A stretch of DNA of 64,000 nucleotides, taken from assembly GCA_028554755.1 (NCBI GenBank), contig JAPTOF010000019.1, positions 3,358,001 through 3,422,000 of the forward strand, given 5' to 3'. The translations under genes and the position numbers were made by a program. Below, piece after piece: positions 12,764 to 23,409 of this stretch; position 1 is the stretch's first letter; every line of letters begins with the position of its first letter. A model generated the notes under the pieces. The model saw only the letters and a list, made by a program, of their open reading frames with translations. It ran no database searches and was not told the DNA's origin. The DNA comes from Cordia subcordata (taxonomy: Eukaryota; Streptophyta; Magnoliopsida; Boraginales; Cordiaceae).

Positions 12764-13283
12764 AAAAAAAAAAAAGAAAAAGAAAAATTTGAAGATTTCA
12801 TCGTCTTCACAGTTCAGTACTCTTCAGTTTATTAGCAGCTTCTGGTATTATTAATTGCATCCTTTGCAGCAACCTTCCTTCTTGCTTGCAGCCACAGAGC
12901 TTCCTAGCTACACAAGAAACGAAGTGGATATATAAGAACAACGTTAGCCGTACCCTAGCTCGCGTTATGCATCTTTGACATAGTTCATGTACATATACAA
13001 TACCGCGTCGTGTGTGTGTAGATTTTGTATATACTTGCTCACATGGCTACCATTTTAGGCACATATATATATATATATACATATACATATATGTGTGTGT
13101 GTATGCATAGAGCTGCATGAGAAAAACATAAATGAATTAATGTGGGGATGATCATGGTGATCAATGATAACTATACTCCAGAAAAGATAAAAATCAAAGA
13201 AAGAGAAGACAAAAACACAATATGAAAGAGGAGTGTTAATTAGTCGATCAGAAGCAAATGTATAATATATGCCAAGAAGGAAT

Positions 13284-13393
13284 TGGAGAGGTCTTGCCGC
13301 AGGAAAAATGGCACTTGGATTGGATTGAGATCTGGAAGGGGCAAGAGGCATGCAATGCAAGTGCCATCTTTCCTGCGACAGGACTCCGCCAAC
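13284..13393 (-). ncRNA. MIR3627: miR3627-like microRNA precursor
   Basis: The arms 13286-13318 and 13358-13390 form a long, nearly complete hairpin with a loop of about 40 nt. Read on the - strand, the 5' arm at 13381-13360 contains TGTCGCAGGAAAGATGGCAC, which differs by about two bases from grape miR3627 as I remember it. The + strand arm also resembles the family but slightly less well. A TATAAATA on the - strand at 13477-13470 lies about 90 bp upstream, which supports - strand transcription. miR3627 and the related miR4376 are reported to target autoinhibited calcium-ATPase mRNAs. Open frames across the hairpin are probably accidental. Confidence 0.75.
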
Positions 13394-13469
13394 CCCCTTT
13401 TTCTTGCTAATTTGGACCAACACCAAAATGTATTTTTGAGGGTTGCCAACCATCCTTCATTTTGTCCGG

Positions 13470-13477
13470 TATTTATA
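13470..13477 (-). promoter_or_regulatory. TATA box of the miR3627-like gene
   Basis: TATAAATA on the - strand sits in a GC-richer context about 90 bp before the hairpin. It predicts transcription starting near 13440. Confidence 0.55.
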
Positions 13478-13664
13478 GGACCGAAAGCCTCCATTTAGAA
13501 TCATAATAATATTGCTAGTCTTCTTTCGGGGAAAACTAAGTCAATCCTCATGACCTCGTGGCTGGAAAATAAATTTTATTGAGGTTTGAAAAGTCATTGG
13601 TCGATGTACACTTGTTCAACAGGGTTGATCTTTCTCTTTTACAATTCACACCTAGATGAAACAT

Positions 13665-13795
13665 ATATATACATGTACACACATATATAGATATATAAAA
13701 TAGATGTAAACACACACATATATATAAAATAGATGTACACACACATATATATATAAAATAGGTGTGCACACACATATATATATATGTATGCGTGT
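13665..13795. repeat. TA/CA minisatellite, about 34-bp unit
   Basis: Three to four units of the form ACACACATATATATATAAAA then TAGATGT follow one another, with small changes. The tract lies upstream of the miRNA promoter. Frames through it on the - strand are low-complexity artefacts. Confidence 0.75.
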
Positions 13796-13799
13796 TTGT

Positions 13800-15796
13800 A
13801 TAAGTAACTTAGTGTCGTCATATCAGAATTTTTTATTTATTTATAAAGTTGGAGCGTGATTAAGTTTTTGAGACTTGTATTAAGATTTAAATCTTGAAAT
13901 ATGGCATCGTCTAATCCATAAAAATTACAATCACAGTTAACGCTCTAATACTAAGTTAAGGTGGCCGGGCCATATTGTGAATGTCCAGCTGGATAGCAAT
14001 GTATGAGCTAATAGCATTTTTCCTGGCTAATTAAGAAATTAAGGTTAATACTTTGGTCAGCTTGCCTATGTGTTCGTGTTATGATACAATAATTAAGTGA
14101 TTATCCTATGATTATGAAATCTTTACCGAACCAAATCATCGATCTAGATCTTCATAGGTTATGGAATCTCAATTAGGTGCATAAAATTCTGTATTTCTTT
14201 AATTTGAGGTGGGTATTTAACTAGCCTGGGGGCTAGCTAGGGCCGACATGGGCCTACATCAAATTTGAAGCGCGCAATAGAGAAGTTGAACATGAATAGT
14301 CTAATGACTCTTCTCATAATTCAGGAGACGTTGACCTTCGGCTACTTCTTCACAACTTGCAGCATGTGATCAATATCTAATTAATTGCATTAATCTGTTA
14401 ATTCAGCATATAAATAATTACACTGCATCAAGTACGTACAGAGGCCCAGGTTTTCTCCCATTATTAAACAACATGCGTTACACAATTTATCATTATTAGC
14501 TCAATGAAGAACGTACCGATGCAAATTAATAAACTCACCAGTTGAATTGATTTAATGGTGGTCCTCATCATATTGTTTATTATCACTAGATGGATTTAGA
14601 TCCTCATCTAGTAAAGTTTTTTTTGAGTAACCAGGAGATACTTTGTAGATCTTTGAATTTAAATTGAAAAATTTATGCCATCCAACTACTATTTTGTAAA
14701 AAAAAAATTAATTTTCTTAGCTTCCCCCTCGCTCCCCCCCCCCCCCCAATCATAGGCCTTCTTTCACGCCCTATTGTCTTTTCTTTCATTTGAGTTCATT
14801 TTAAGAATTTTGGGTATCAGATATACGCACACACATATGAATTGCTACTATTTTGTTCTTTCATCCTCGAATACTTGGCAGTAAGATTAAAGAGCAATTG
14901 TAGAGAATTGGTAAATTTAATAAAAGTAAGAAACAAAACTATAATACATAGATAACTTTTTTTCTTTTTAAAAAAATGTAAATAATGAGAAAACTAAAAA
15001 AGAAAAATTCAACATCAAGGGAAAAAAAATAAAAAAGATATTTAAAACTGCACAAAAATATAACTCTCAAATTAGTTAAATTCGGAGATCAATCTCAATT
15101 ATCCCTAAAGTTCAACGACATATTCTCTCATGAAACAAACTTTTTAATTAGGGCACTTGCAAAGCACGCCCTTATAATTTAAAAAAAAAAAAAAAAAGAG
15201 AGAAGACAAGACATGAAGGAAGGCCTGTTTGGAGAAAAATAGAAAAGAAAAACAATTGCTTTTTTTTTTTTAATCATTGGTCCTGTGATTAGGGGGAAAA
15301 TAGGAAAGAAAAACATTTGCCTATTTAAAGAAAAATAATTGTCTTTTTTAAGTCATTAGTCAAAATATTAGTTGGATGACGTAAATTTATTCATTTAAAT
15401 CTAATAATCTACAAAGCATCTCTTTATTACTCAAAGAAGCTTTTGCTAGGAGTGGATCAGATAATATTTTTTATTTGACGTAAAAGAAATGTCTTTATTA
15501 AAGTGAAAGGCTATGGGCTATGGCACTTATTTTGTTCCATGCCATAAACTAAGCTTTGTCACAATTACTAGGTGAAGTTTATGTTATCTTTCTAATTCTC
15601 AGAAATTGTAAAAATGGAGAAACATGTGATGGATGGTCTCAATAGAACAACTAAAATGTTATATCTATAGCCAAAAATTAAAGAACTTGAGTTTGAAGGC
15701 AAGAAAAATATCAACACCAAACCTGTCACTAATTATTGATCAGACCCGATTTGCAACAACTCACCGTATAAATATACATACATACATATATCCATA
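13800..15796. other. Intergenic, no gene seen
   Basis: AT-rich DNA with homopolymers, including about 13 C near 14737-14749 and A/T tracts near 15180 and 15260. A 60-bp stretch at 15230-15350 is partly repeated (AAAATAGAAAAGAAAAACAA forms). No coding signal. Confidence 0.55.
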
Positions 15797-16651
15797 TATA
15801 TTGGTATCTAAACTAGCTTTATCTATGCTGCCAAACATTAATTCTTAGGTTATGCTTCATTACCCATTTGTGGAGTCTCTCTAGTCTCCACTGTCCAAAT
15901 TGCATTTACTGATTCCTTTTCACCTTTACCTTACCAAGAACTTATATTCAACTGGGACTAAATTAAAAACGCACAATATAATTTAGCCCCCGCAGATTAT
16001 CAAGATTTTTGGTCAAGGAGTGGGTAGAAGAACTATTTTTTTTCAATAAAGACAAAACTAAACACATAATTTAATACTTATATAAAAATTATATTAATTA
16101 TTTGATTTAGTGAAAACTAAATTAATTTTTTAAATTAAAAAGTACGTCAATATACTCATGCATATTTTCACGAGACAACATAGTCCAACCACTTCCTTAA
16201 ATTTGCCTGAGATTGAGCAGTTTTATTTAGTATTATTGATGCTGCATGTATTGAGTTACCACCTTATCTAAAAATTTATTATTATAGAGAGGATATTGGT
16301 CTATTAATTTATTGTATTAATATGCCCTTCACGTATTGCGTGATTTGTTTGAAGCTTGTATATGGACAATTTAATATTTTTTGAAATGAGTGACGATAAT
16401 TGCACGATTTGTTTAGAACTTACACGTGGATAATTTAATATTTTTTTAAATGAGTGATGATAATTGCGTGATTTGTTTAGAATTTGCACGTGGATAATTT
16501 AATAATTTTTTAAATAGGTGACAATAAAAATCGAACCTGAGACCGTTTGGTATTTAGGTTCTGATATCATATTAAGTTACTATCTCATCTAAAAGTTTAA
16601 GCTTGTAGAGAAGATATGGTCTATTAATCTATTATGTATTATATATATACT

Positions 16652-16983
16652 AATGTGACACCCGTGGAATGTACGGGGAGCGACATATGTAATTTGATAT
16701 ATTAAAACTATAGAGTTTTCGTATCTTACTAAATTGTTATAGAAACAATTATATACTATTGAATTAATAAAATAATGACTGGTATATATATAGAGAGAAA
16801 GGGCAAAATATTAATTAAATTAAAATATTTAATACAGGAATGGAACTAAATAAATGATAGAAAAAAAGATTGATCTAAAAATAGGTATATTTAATTTATA
16901 AGTAATTATGAAAAACTTGTTATATAGAGCGTCATTTGGTAGTACAAAATTACAGATTATTTTGTTTTATTATGTAGTATAGA
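16652..16983 (-). mobile_element. Helitron-like non-autonomous element in duplication copy 1
   Basis: Read on the - strand, it starts TCTATACTACATAATAAAAC and ends in a hairpin with ACGGGTGTCACATTAG before T. This fits the plant Helitron pattern of a TC start and a hairpin before CTRR, with one mismatch in the last motif. Length is about 330 bp and there is no coding sequence. Confidence 0.6.
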
Positions 16984-17771
16984 TATATTGGTATCTAAAC
17001 TAGCTTTATCTATGCTGCCAAACATTTATTCTTAGTTTATGCTTCATTACCCATTTGTGGAGTCTCTCCAGTCTCCACTGTCCAAATTTTATTTACTGAT
17101 TCCTTTTCACCTTTACTTTACCAAGAACTTATGTTCAACTGGGACTAAATTAAAAACGCACGATATAATTTAGCCCCTAAAGATTATCAAGATTTTTGGT
17201 CAACAAGTGGGTAGAAGAACTATTTTTTTTTTCAATAAAGACAAAACTAAACGCATAGTTTAATACTCATATAAAAATTATATTAATTATTTGATTTAGT
17301 GAAAACTAAATTAATTTTTTAAATTAAAAAGTACGTCAATATACTCATACATATTTTCACGAGACAACATAGTCCAACCACTTCCTTAAATTTGCCTGGG
17401 ATTGAGCGGTTTTATTTAGTATTATTGATAATGTATATATTGAATTACCACCTCATATAAAAATCTATTAGTATAGAGAAGATATTGGTCTATTAATTTA
17501 TTACATTAATATGTCCCCTCACGTACAAAGTGATTTATTTAAAGCTTGTATATGGACAATCTAATATTTTTTTAAATTAGTGAAGATAATTACGTAATTT
17601 GTTTACAGCTTGTACGTGAATAATTTAATTTTTTTTAAATGGGTGGCGGTAAAGATCAAACCTGAAACCGTTTGGTCTCTAGGCTCAAGTACCATATTAA
17701 GTTACTATCTCATTTAAAAGTTTAAGCTTGTAGAGAAGATATTGGTCATTAATCTATTATGTATTATATAT

Positions 17772-18103
17772 ATGCTAGTGTGAGACCCGTATAATGTATG
17801 GGTAACAACATATGTGATTTGATATATTAAAACTATAGAGTTTTTGCACATTACTAAATTGTTATAGAAACAATTATATACTATGAAATTAATAAAATAA
17901 TTACTGATATATATAGAGAAAGGACATAATATTAAATAAATTAAAATATTTAATACAGGAATGAAACTAAATAAATAATGGAAAACAAAAAATGATCTAA
18001 AAATGGGCATATTTAATTGATAAGTAATTATGGAAAACTTGTCTTACAGAGCGCCACTTGACAGCACGAAAATACAGTTTATTTTGCTTTATTATATAGT
18101 ATC
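17772..18103 (-). mobile_element. Helitron-like element in duplication copy 2
   Basis: This is the counterpart of 16652-16983. On the - strand its 3' end reads GGGTCTCACACTAG, with an intact CTAG. The 5' end (ATACTATATAATAAAG) is slightly changed. It was probably carried along by the tandem duplication and did not insert separately. Confidence 0.6.
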
Positions 18104-18401
18104 TACACTACTGTATATAACATATCCCGTTATATATAATATTGCCAAGTGGCATTGCCAGTTTTATGCCATGTGTATACTGCCCACTTTATTATTAAAA
18201 CAAGTTTCTACTGCATCGGTTCCCGAAATTAGTATATGGACAACATAGGTTTGTTGCTTATGCAATCAACTAAATTATTTATTTGTTGTTCAATTCAATT
18301 TCTTCTCTTTTCCTACACTCAAAAATCTTTCATTTTTCTTCTTCATATATTATTTATACTTAATCATTATACTAAGATCATGGTTAAATCATTATTTCAG
18401 T

Positions 18402-18450
18402 ATCATATTTAAGCTCATACATAGTATCATATTTAAGCTCATACATTTCA
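18402..18450. repeat. 25-bp tandem repeat, two copies
   Basis: The unit AGTATCATATTTAAGCTCAT plus ACAT occurs twice directly adjacent. No function is suggested. Confidence 0.75.
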
Positions 18451-18865
18451 ATCTCACTTATAGCAGACAGATTCACATCCTTTTTGTTTTAGATAATCGC
18501 AATTCGATCGACTTTTTTTATCACCACAATTTTTCCGTAATTCCAGATTTTAATATCTTACGAATTTCAAAATTTTGCATATATAGGGAAATTGCATGCA
18601 TATTGCCAATTTTTGTTAGATTTATTTCAATTTACACACTTATTGCTATCAGAATAATTGGTCATGGGTGGTTTCCCTTATATTAAACCCTTATATATAT
18701 ATATATGTATATATATATGTATGTATTCGTAGTTGTTAGTTTAGAATGCTTTAACATGAGGTCAAAGCAATATTGACTCAATTTTGAGTTAGGTCCCGCA
18801 CGTCAAAGTGGTCGGTGGTTGATATCGTTACGTTCCTTGTTTCGAGTGGATTAACATGATATATT

Positions 18866-19640
18866 TACATGTTATAAACGAATTAAAGATGAATGAGAAA
18901 TTAGCAACCAAAGTTGAGTGTGTTACTAGTTTGGTTGTTAGATTTGGTTATCTGTGGGTTTGTATCCCACATAGGAAAACCATTAAACTTTTCTCACTTT
19001 ATATATAGATTCCTTTATGAGGTGTGCCAGCGAGGCATATGGAGGGAAGACTATACATGGTGGGCATGGTACTAAACCCATTACACACGCGTGCCAGCTC
19101 GCACCGCACGGCACAGCCAGGCCGGGTCCGGGGACGCGGTGTGGGTGTGGGTGTGGCACGGATTTTCACTCCGGTTTGTATTTTTTGGTAAAAAAAAAAA
19201 ATACTCAAACACCTGAAAATTTTAAAGAGAACGTAACTGATACATTAAAGCTCGGGATTTACTCTTTAGCACGTTTTGCTTATTGGCATCAGGTGAGCTT
19301 ATTTCTTGGACGTTTTTGACTGTTGGAGGGACAGGTTTATGGCTCCCTTAATTGCTTTTTGTTAGCTGCTCCTCTTTGCTCCACTATATATAGCCGTGTC
19401 CAGAAGGAGCTATATACCGAGCATTCCCGTATTAGCACATAGCGTACTTTTATAAGCATTCTGCTAGTCTTATTTCCTTCATACAGAGAGAGTCCTACGC
19501 TTCTTGTTTGCCGGCTCTTGCTTCGGTGTGCTACCATAGTCAAGAGGTATAGTCATTGTATCATGGGAAGGATACGCCATAACCTTTAGCACCGTGTGAA
19601 GGGGCGTAAATCCTTTAAGGAAATCGTGAATCTCGAGTCT
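18866..19640 (+). mobile_element. LTR-like fragment of a retrotransposon (uncertain)
   Basis: The stretch holds GTATCCCACATAGGAAAA followed by CTCACTTTATATATAG, then a GC-rich block of GTGTGGGTG and CCGGGTCCGG forms, then CACTATATATAGCC. A cabbage of this kind (a "cccacat" motif, two TATA-like boxes and short GC-rich repeats) is common in plant copia LTRs. I found no partner LTR, primer site or protein domain, so it may be a solo or truncated LTR. Confidence 0.3.
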
Positions 19641-20520
19641 CGACTAATTTTGTTTATTCTTGTTTATTCGTTATTTCTAGTTCAGTTTCTATATGCCTTG
19701 TTATTATTTCTGCTTTATTTTATTACTAGTTTCTAACAGTAGTTACTTCCCTTACTTTTGCCTCAGTATATAGCTTTTTGAGAGGAAAGGTACAAAAAAA
19801 TTTATTTATTATTTTACTATCTTGTACATCTATTTAAATGTTAGTTCCTTATATGTGGTTTGGATTGTGCTTATTCATCTTTGCTATGATATCTTTATCT
19901 CAGTTTTTGTTCTTTATTCATATTTTTGTATTTCATTTAAACTTCTCGTCTAAAAATACATATTTTTTATAATGTTATCTTAATCACTGTTAGAATGTTA
20001 TTATTATTTTTTTAACTTTCTATTAGCATGTTGCTTCTTTTTTACTAAATAGGTATGATTTATTATATTAAAATATTAAATATATTTTTAGAAAATAGAA
20101 GTAAGCCTTCTTTCCATTTTAAGAAGAATATTTAAAAATATAAGATTCTTCAAAATCCTTTTCTAATATTTAATTTTAGACCCTGAACGTGATTATATCA
20201 ATGGACAAATATATAAGAACTTGACTATTTAAAATGTTATCATACATATTGCAGTCTACTAATTATATGATATTTAAGACATAGTGACATCGTTAATCTC
20301 TGTTTGTTCTGTTAAAATATAGCAAGTTATTCTAGATGATATAGACAAGTTAGTTTTAATACTACTTAGCTATATGTAGTGATAATGGGTTTTTTCTAAC
20401 ATATGGTTGCAAATCTCTTTATTAGGTAAGCCTAATTTTTCCAGTACAGCGTATTATTAAACGTATGTATTATTATAGTTTAATTTATTAAAAAATAATT
20501 TATATAATTTGTTGAAACAT

Positions 20521-20604
20521 TTAGATGGATAAAAAACTAAATCTTTTTAACATATCAACCTATATATGTCACATCCCGTGTAATCGTGAAGGATGACATA
20601 CTAG
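20521..20604 (+). mobile_element. Helitron-like 3' end
   Basis: The sequence TGTCACATCCCGTG, a spacer and ACATACTAG ending at 20604 before T matches the 3' terminus of the 21448-21784 element. The 5' end is not recognisable, so only the terminus is annotated. Confidence 0.45.
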
Positions 20605-20766
20605 TAGATATACAAAACAAAAAAGGTTAAACCATATCGCTTCCCTAAAAAAATTTTTGGATCACATAAAGCTGTCATGTGTCATTTATACATTAAAAAG
20701 GAAAATACTAATATATTATATTAAAAAGATGCTCAATAAATAAAAAAATATCAATCTACATCAATC

Positions 20767-21117
20767 ATGATTTTTCTTCCTAAAATTATTAGATTTTACA
20801 AAATATAAAAATTGTAATTGATGTTGAAAATTTAATATGAAAAAATATATTTATGTTTTATCCCTTACATTAATAGTCAAAATTGAATATTAACAATAAT
20901 AAAACATAAAAATACTCGTTTCTCCCGTGTATCACATGAGTACTATATACTATTTAAATTATGTGTTGTGAATTCAATCAATATATTGTGTAATTTCTTT
21001 ACTTATATTATTGATATTTTTATCATTAATCTAATAACACTTCTTTTAATTATTTTACACATTTCATGTACATAAAATTATGTTTCACTTTTCCATGCAT
21101 CGGACGGGAAAAAACTA
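20767..21117. repeat. AT-rich dispersed repeat, copy B
   Basis: This is the direct-orientation copy of 1-352, with similar order and spacing. It ends in the hairpin CCATGCATCGGACGGG and then CTAAT, which fits a Helitron 3' end (CTRR then T). The two copies differ by many substitutions and small indels. Confidence 0.65.
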
Positions 21118-21447
21118 ATTTATTAATACAACAGCATGATAACATAGATCATTGGTTAACGTTTTAAATTTGATCGTGATTGACCTATTTTAATCCCTAT
21201 CTATTTTATTCAGTGTTACTTACACAATTTTCCCGTTATTTTAGAAACACACGGAGATTCACAAGATTGAGAAAACTTAAATTAAACACAGTGAATCGTA
21301 GTACTTTATTCCTAAAAACCTAGTTGCATTCGTCAACATAAAAATTATTGACTATAATATTACCCATACCATGCACGAGTGATATGAGTACTTTTCAAGT
21401 GTTTGCTTGTTAATGGTTAATTTTCACGGTTCATACGAGTTTAAAAT

Positions 21448-21784
21448 TTATACTATATAATAAAATAGAATAAGTTGTAATTTCGTACTATTAAGTGACG
21501 CTCTATATGATAAGTTTTTTATAATTACTTATCAATTAATTAAATATGCTCATTCTTAGGTCATTTTTTATTTTCTATCATTTATTTAGTTCCGTTCTTG
21601 TATTAAATATTTTAATTAATTAATATTTTGCCCTTTATATATATATATATATATATCATTGTTTCATTAATTCCATAGCATATAATTGTTTCAATAACTA
21701 TTTAGTAAGATGCAAAAACTCTATAATTTTAAGATATCCAATCACATATGTCACTCCTCCTGCATCGCACGAGAGTCACACTAG
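21448..21784 (+). mobile_element. Helitron-like non-autonomous element, opposite orientation to the 16-18 kb copies
   Basis: It is the reverse complement of 16652-16983 and 17772-18103 over its whole length, from ATACTATATAATAAAATAGA to GAGTCACACTAG before T. It includes GACGCTCTATAT, TTAGTTCCGTTCTTGTATTA and a TA microsatellite. Length is 337 bp, with no coding sequence. Finding it at a separate site in the other orientation supports mobility. Confidence 0.7.
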
Positions 21785-22004
21785 TATAAATATATTTCAC
21801 CGAATTTTGTTTTGAACACTAATCATAATTTATATTTTTCTCATAGATCAAATAAATTTAGAAAGAAAAATCATTAATGAAGTAATGAATATACATTTCC
21901 ATAATTTATTTAGCATCTTTTGAAAAAGGCTGACGAGCAAATAATTTTTCACTGGTAAAATCATAAACCATAAGTAACATGGATAAAATAGTTCAAATAT
22001 TACT

Positions 22005-23361
22005 CTATAATATATAGCGTAGGTAATTAAGTCTTCTATGTAGAGAAAAGTTCACTGCCCACATCTCCGGACAGAAAGTTATCACATATTCATCCGCCAG
22101 GCAATTAATCGACGGATGTTTATCAAAAGCATAAGTAGAATACCACGGACAAGCGTGCTTAAATATTAAGGAGTACAAGCTGGCCTTGCACTTATCAGGC
22201 CTCCCATATGCATTCCTGCAACAGAACGAATCAAGATTGAAAGCCAGACACGCACTTTTGCAAGCAATAACTCGCCCTTTATCATTTGGAACTTGAAGCT
22301 CTTGTGGACAAATGCTTTTCGGGTTTTTCAAACATCCTCCAATGTGGCACTTGGGTGATGCTGGCCTTGTTGTTACAGAAACAGGGAGGTTATATCCGTC
22401 CACCAAACTAACATCGTAAAATGTTGGCTTGCTTTTGTCGACCTGTAAAGTGAATTCCACAAGCGTAGCAGGAGGCAGGCCTATGCTTCCCCTGCACTCG
22501 AGTCGTCCATCACAGTCGCCTGTGTTGATTTACCACATTATTTAAAAGTTTATTAAATTTTAGAGTTGGGTCGCCCCATGTGAATTGACCCAACCTGATG
22601 TGGGGGTAAAACAATCCTCTCTCGAAATTACTCTCACTACAAAACAATAAAAAGGGACATTTAAATTGTGAGATTAAATCTTCTACCATCTGTATTCAAG
22701 GCTGCGACTCGCGTGAATAACAGTGTGACGAATATTATCATTAAAATTCCATGTGAATACTATTTATTTTAAAGAGAACATTTATATATTTATTTATTGT
22801 ATTAATAAGCTGTCTCGCAAGAAGGCTTATGATTGGAAGCGAAGTTGCAGCCGGTCCTCGCCCAAATGCGGCCACTCCAATCCCCTGGAGCCTGCACTCT
22901 TCGTGTTCTTCCAGAAGGTAGGTGGAAGCCACCATTAGCTATCACTGTGTGGCCTTTGTTTGGTGCTGCAGCTGGCCATATAGGAAAGGGGCATTTGTTA
23001 CTCACGTAAAATGTGCATGCTTGCACCAGTGTGTTCCCTGTGGAATAACAACAAATTCATAGACCTTGTGTTAAGATTATACATCTGTCTCTAAATTGAT
23101 TGAATCTGTGATCTATAATTATACATCTGTCTCTAAATTGATTGAATCTGTGATCTATAACATAGAACATATGTGCAGGCAAATGAAAGAAGCTAAAAGA
23201 TCAATTCATATGCATCTGAAATTTTACATCTGAAAACCATATATGCCTTTCAGACTTAAGATTTCAGATAAGCATATAACAAACACAGCAATAATACCAG
23301 ATGACGTGAAATGCAATGCCAGGGACAGAAAGACTGGTATTGATGTTCTTGCGAACTTCAT
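22005..23361 (-). CDS. Thaumatin-like protein gene (PR-5 family), probably disrupted at a splice donor
   Basis: Three exons on the - strand, 23361-23298, 23037-22810 and 22519-22005, join in matching phase to a 268-aa protein. It has a signal peptide (about residues 1-21), then TFYVSNKCPFPIW, GRIWARTGCNF, PPATLVEFTL, FYDVSLVDGYNLP, CCRNAYGRPDKC and a final YVITFCP. Seventeen cysteines are present, enough for the usual eight disulfides. PR-5 proteins are secreted defence and stress proteins, some binding beta-glucan. The first intron is normal. After exon 2, where homology demands a junction, the - strand reads ACAG then CTTATT, so the donor is CT, not GT. Reading on gives a stop after five codons. 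The product is therefore probably truncated, unless this is a sequencing error or the intron is spliced unusually. Confidence 0.75.
23073..23162. repeat. Perfect tandem duplication of about 44 bp in the thaumatin-like gene intron 1
   Basis: The block ATTATACATCTGTCTCTAAA through CTGTGATCTATAA occurs twice back to back, without visible differences. It is a recent local duplication and lies in intron 1 of the thaumatin-like gene. Confidence 0.8.
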
Positions 23362-23400
23362 TGTGGTGGCAAGTCAGAGAAGATCAACGTTCAGAACCCC

Positions 23401-23408
23401 TATTTATA
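23401..23408 (-). promoter_or_regulatory. TATA box of the thaumatin-like gene
   Basis: TATAAATA on the - strand lies 40 bp upstream of the ATG at 23361, with an ATTGG (inverted CCAAT) just before it. The short distance to the ATG implies a very short 5' UTR. Confidence 0.5.
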
Positions 23409-23409
23409 A

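Larger units (their letters stand above)
15797..18105. repeat. Tandem duplication, two copies of about 1.19 kb
   Basis: Copy 1 (about 15797-16983) and copy 2 (about 16984-18105) match along their length, starting TTGGTATCTAAACTAGCTTT at 15801 and 16988, so the period is 1187 bp. Each carries the same order of blocks: CCATTTGTGGAGTCTCTC, AACTGGGACTAAATTAAAAA, GTACGTCAATATACTCAT, and at its right end a Helitron-like unit on the - strand. Differences are many small substitutions and indels, so the duplication is not very recent. Confidence 0.85.

Noticed and set aside
13055..13494. Two - strand frames of 132 and 84 codons over the miRNA hairpin
   Set aside because: They follow the hairpin arms and microsatellites and resemble no protein. 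The RNA explanation is better.
14737..14749. Run of C, and a run of G near 29314
   Set aside because: Homopolymers of this length are more likely assembly or natural slippage than a functional site.
16304..16489. - strand frame with repeated words inside the 1.19 kb duplication
   Set aside because: The repeated phrase arises from local AT-rich repeats, and the matching frame in the other copy is broken.
19017..19319. Frame with Gly/Cys/Pro-rich stretch
   Set aside because: It spans the GC-rich part of an LTR-like sequence. The composition explains the open frame.
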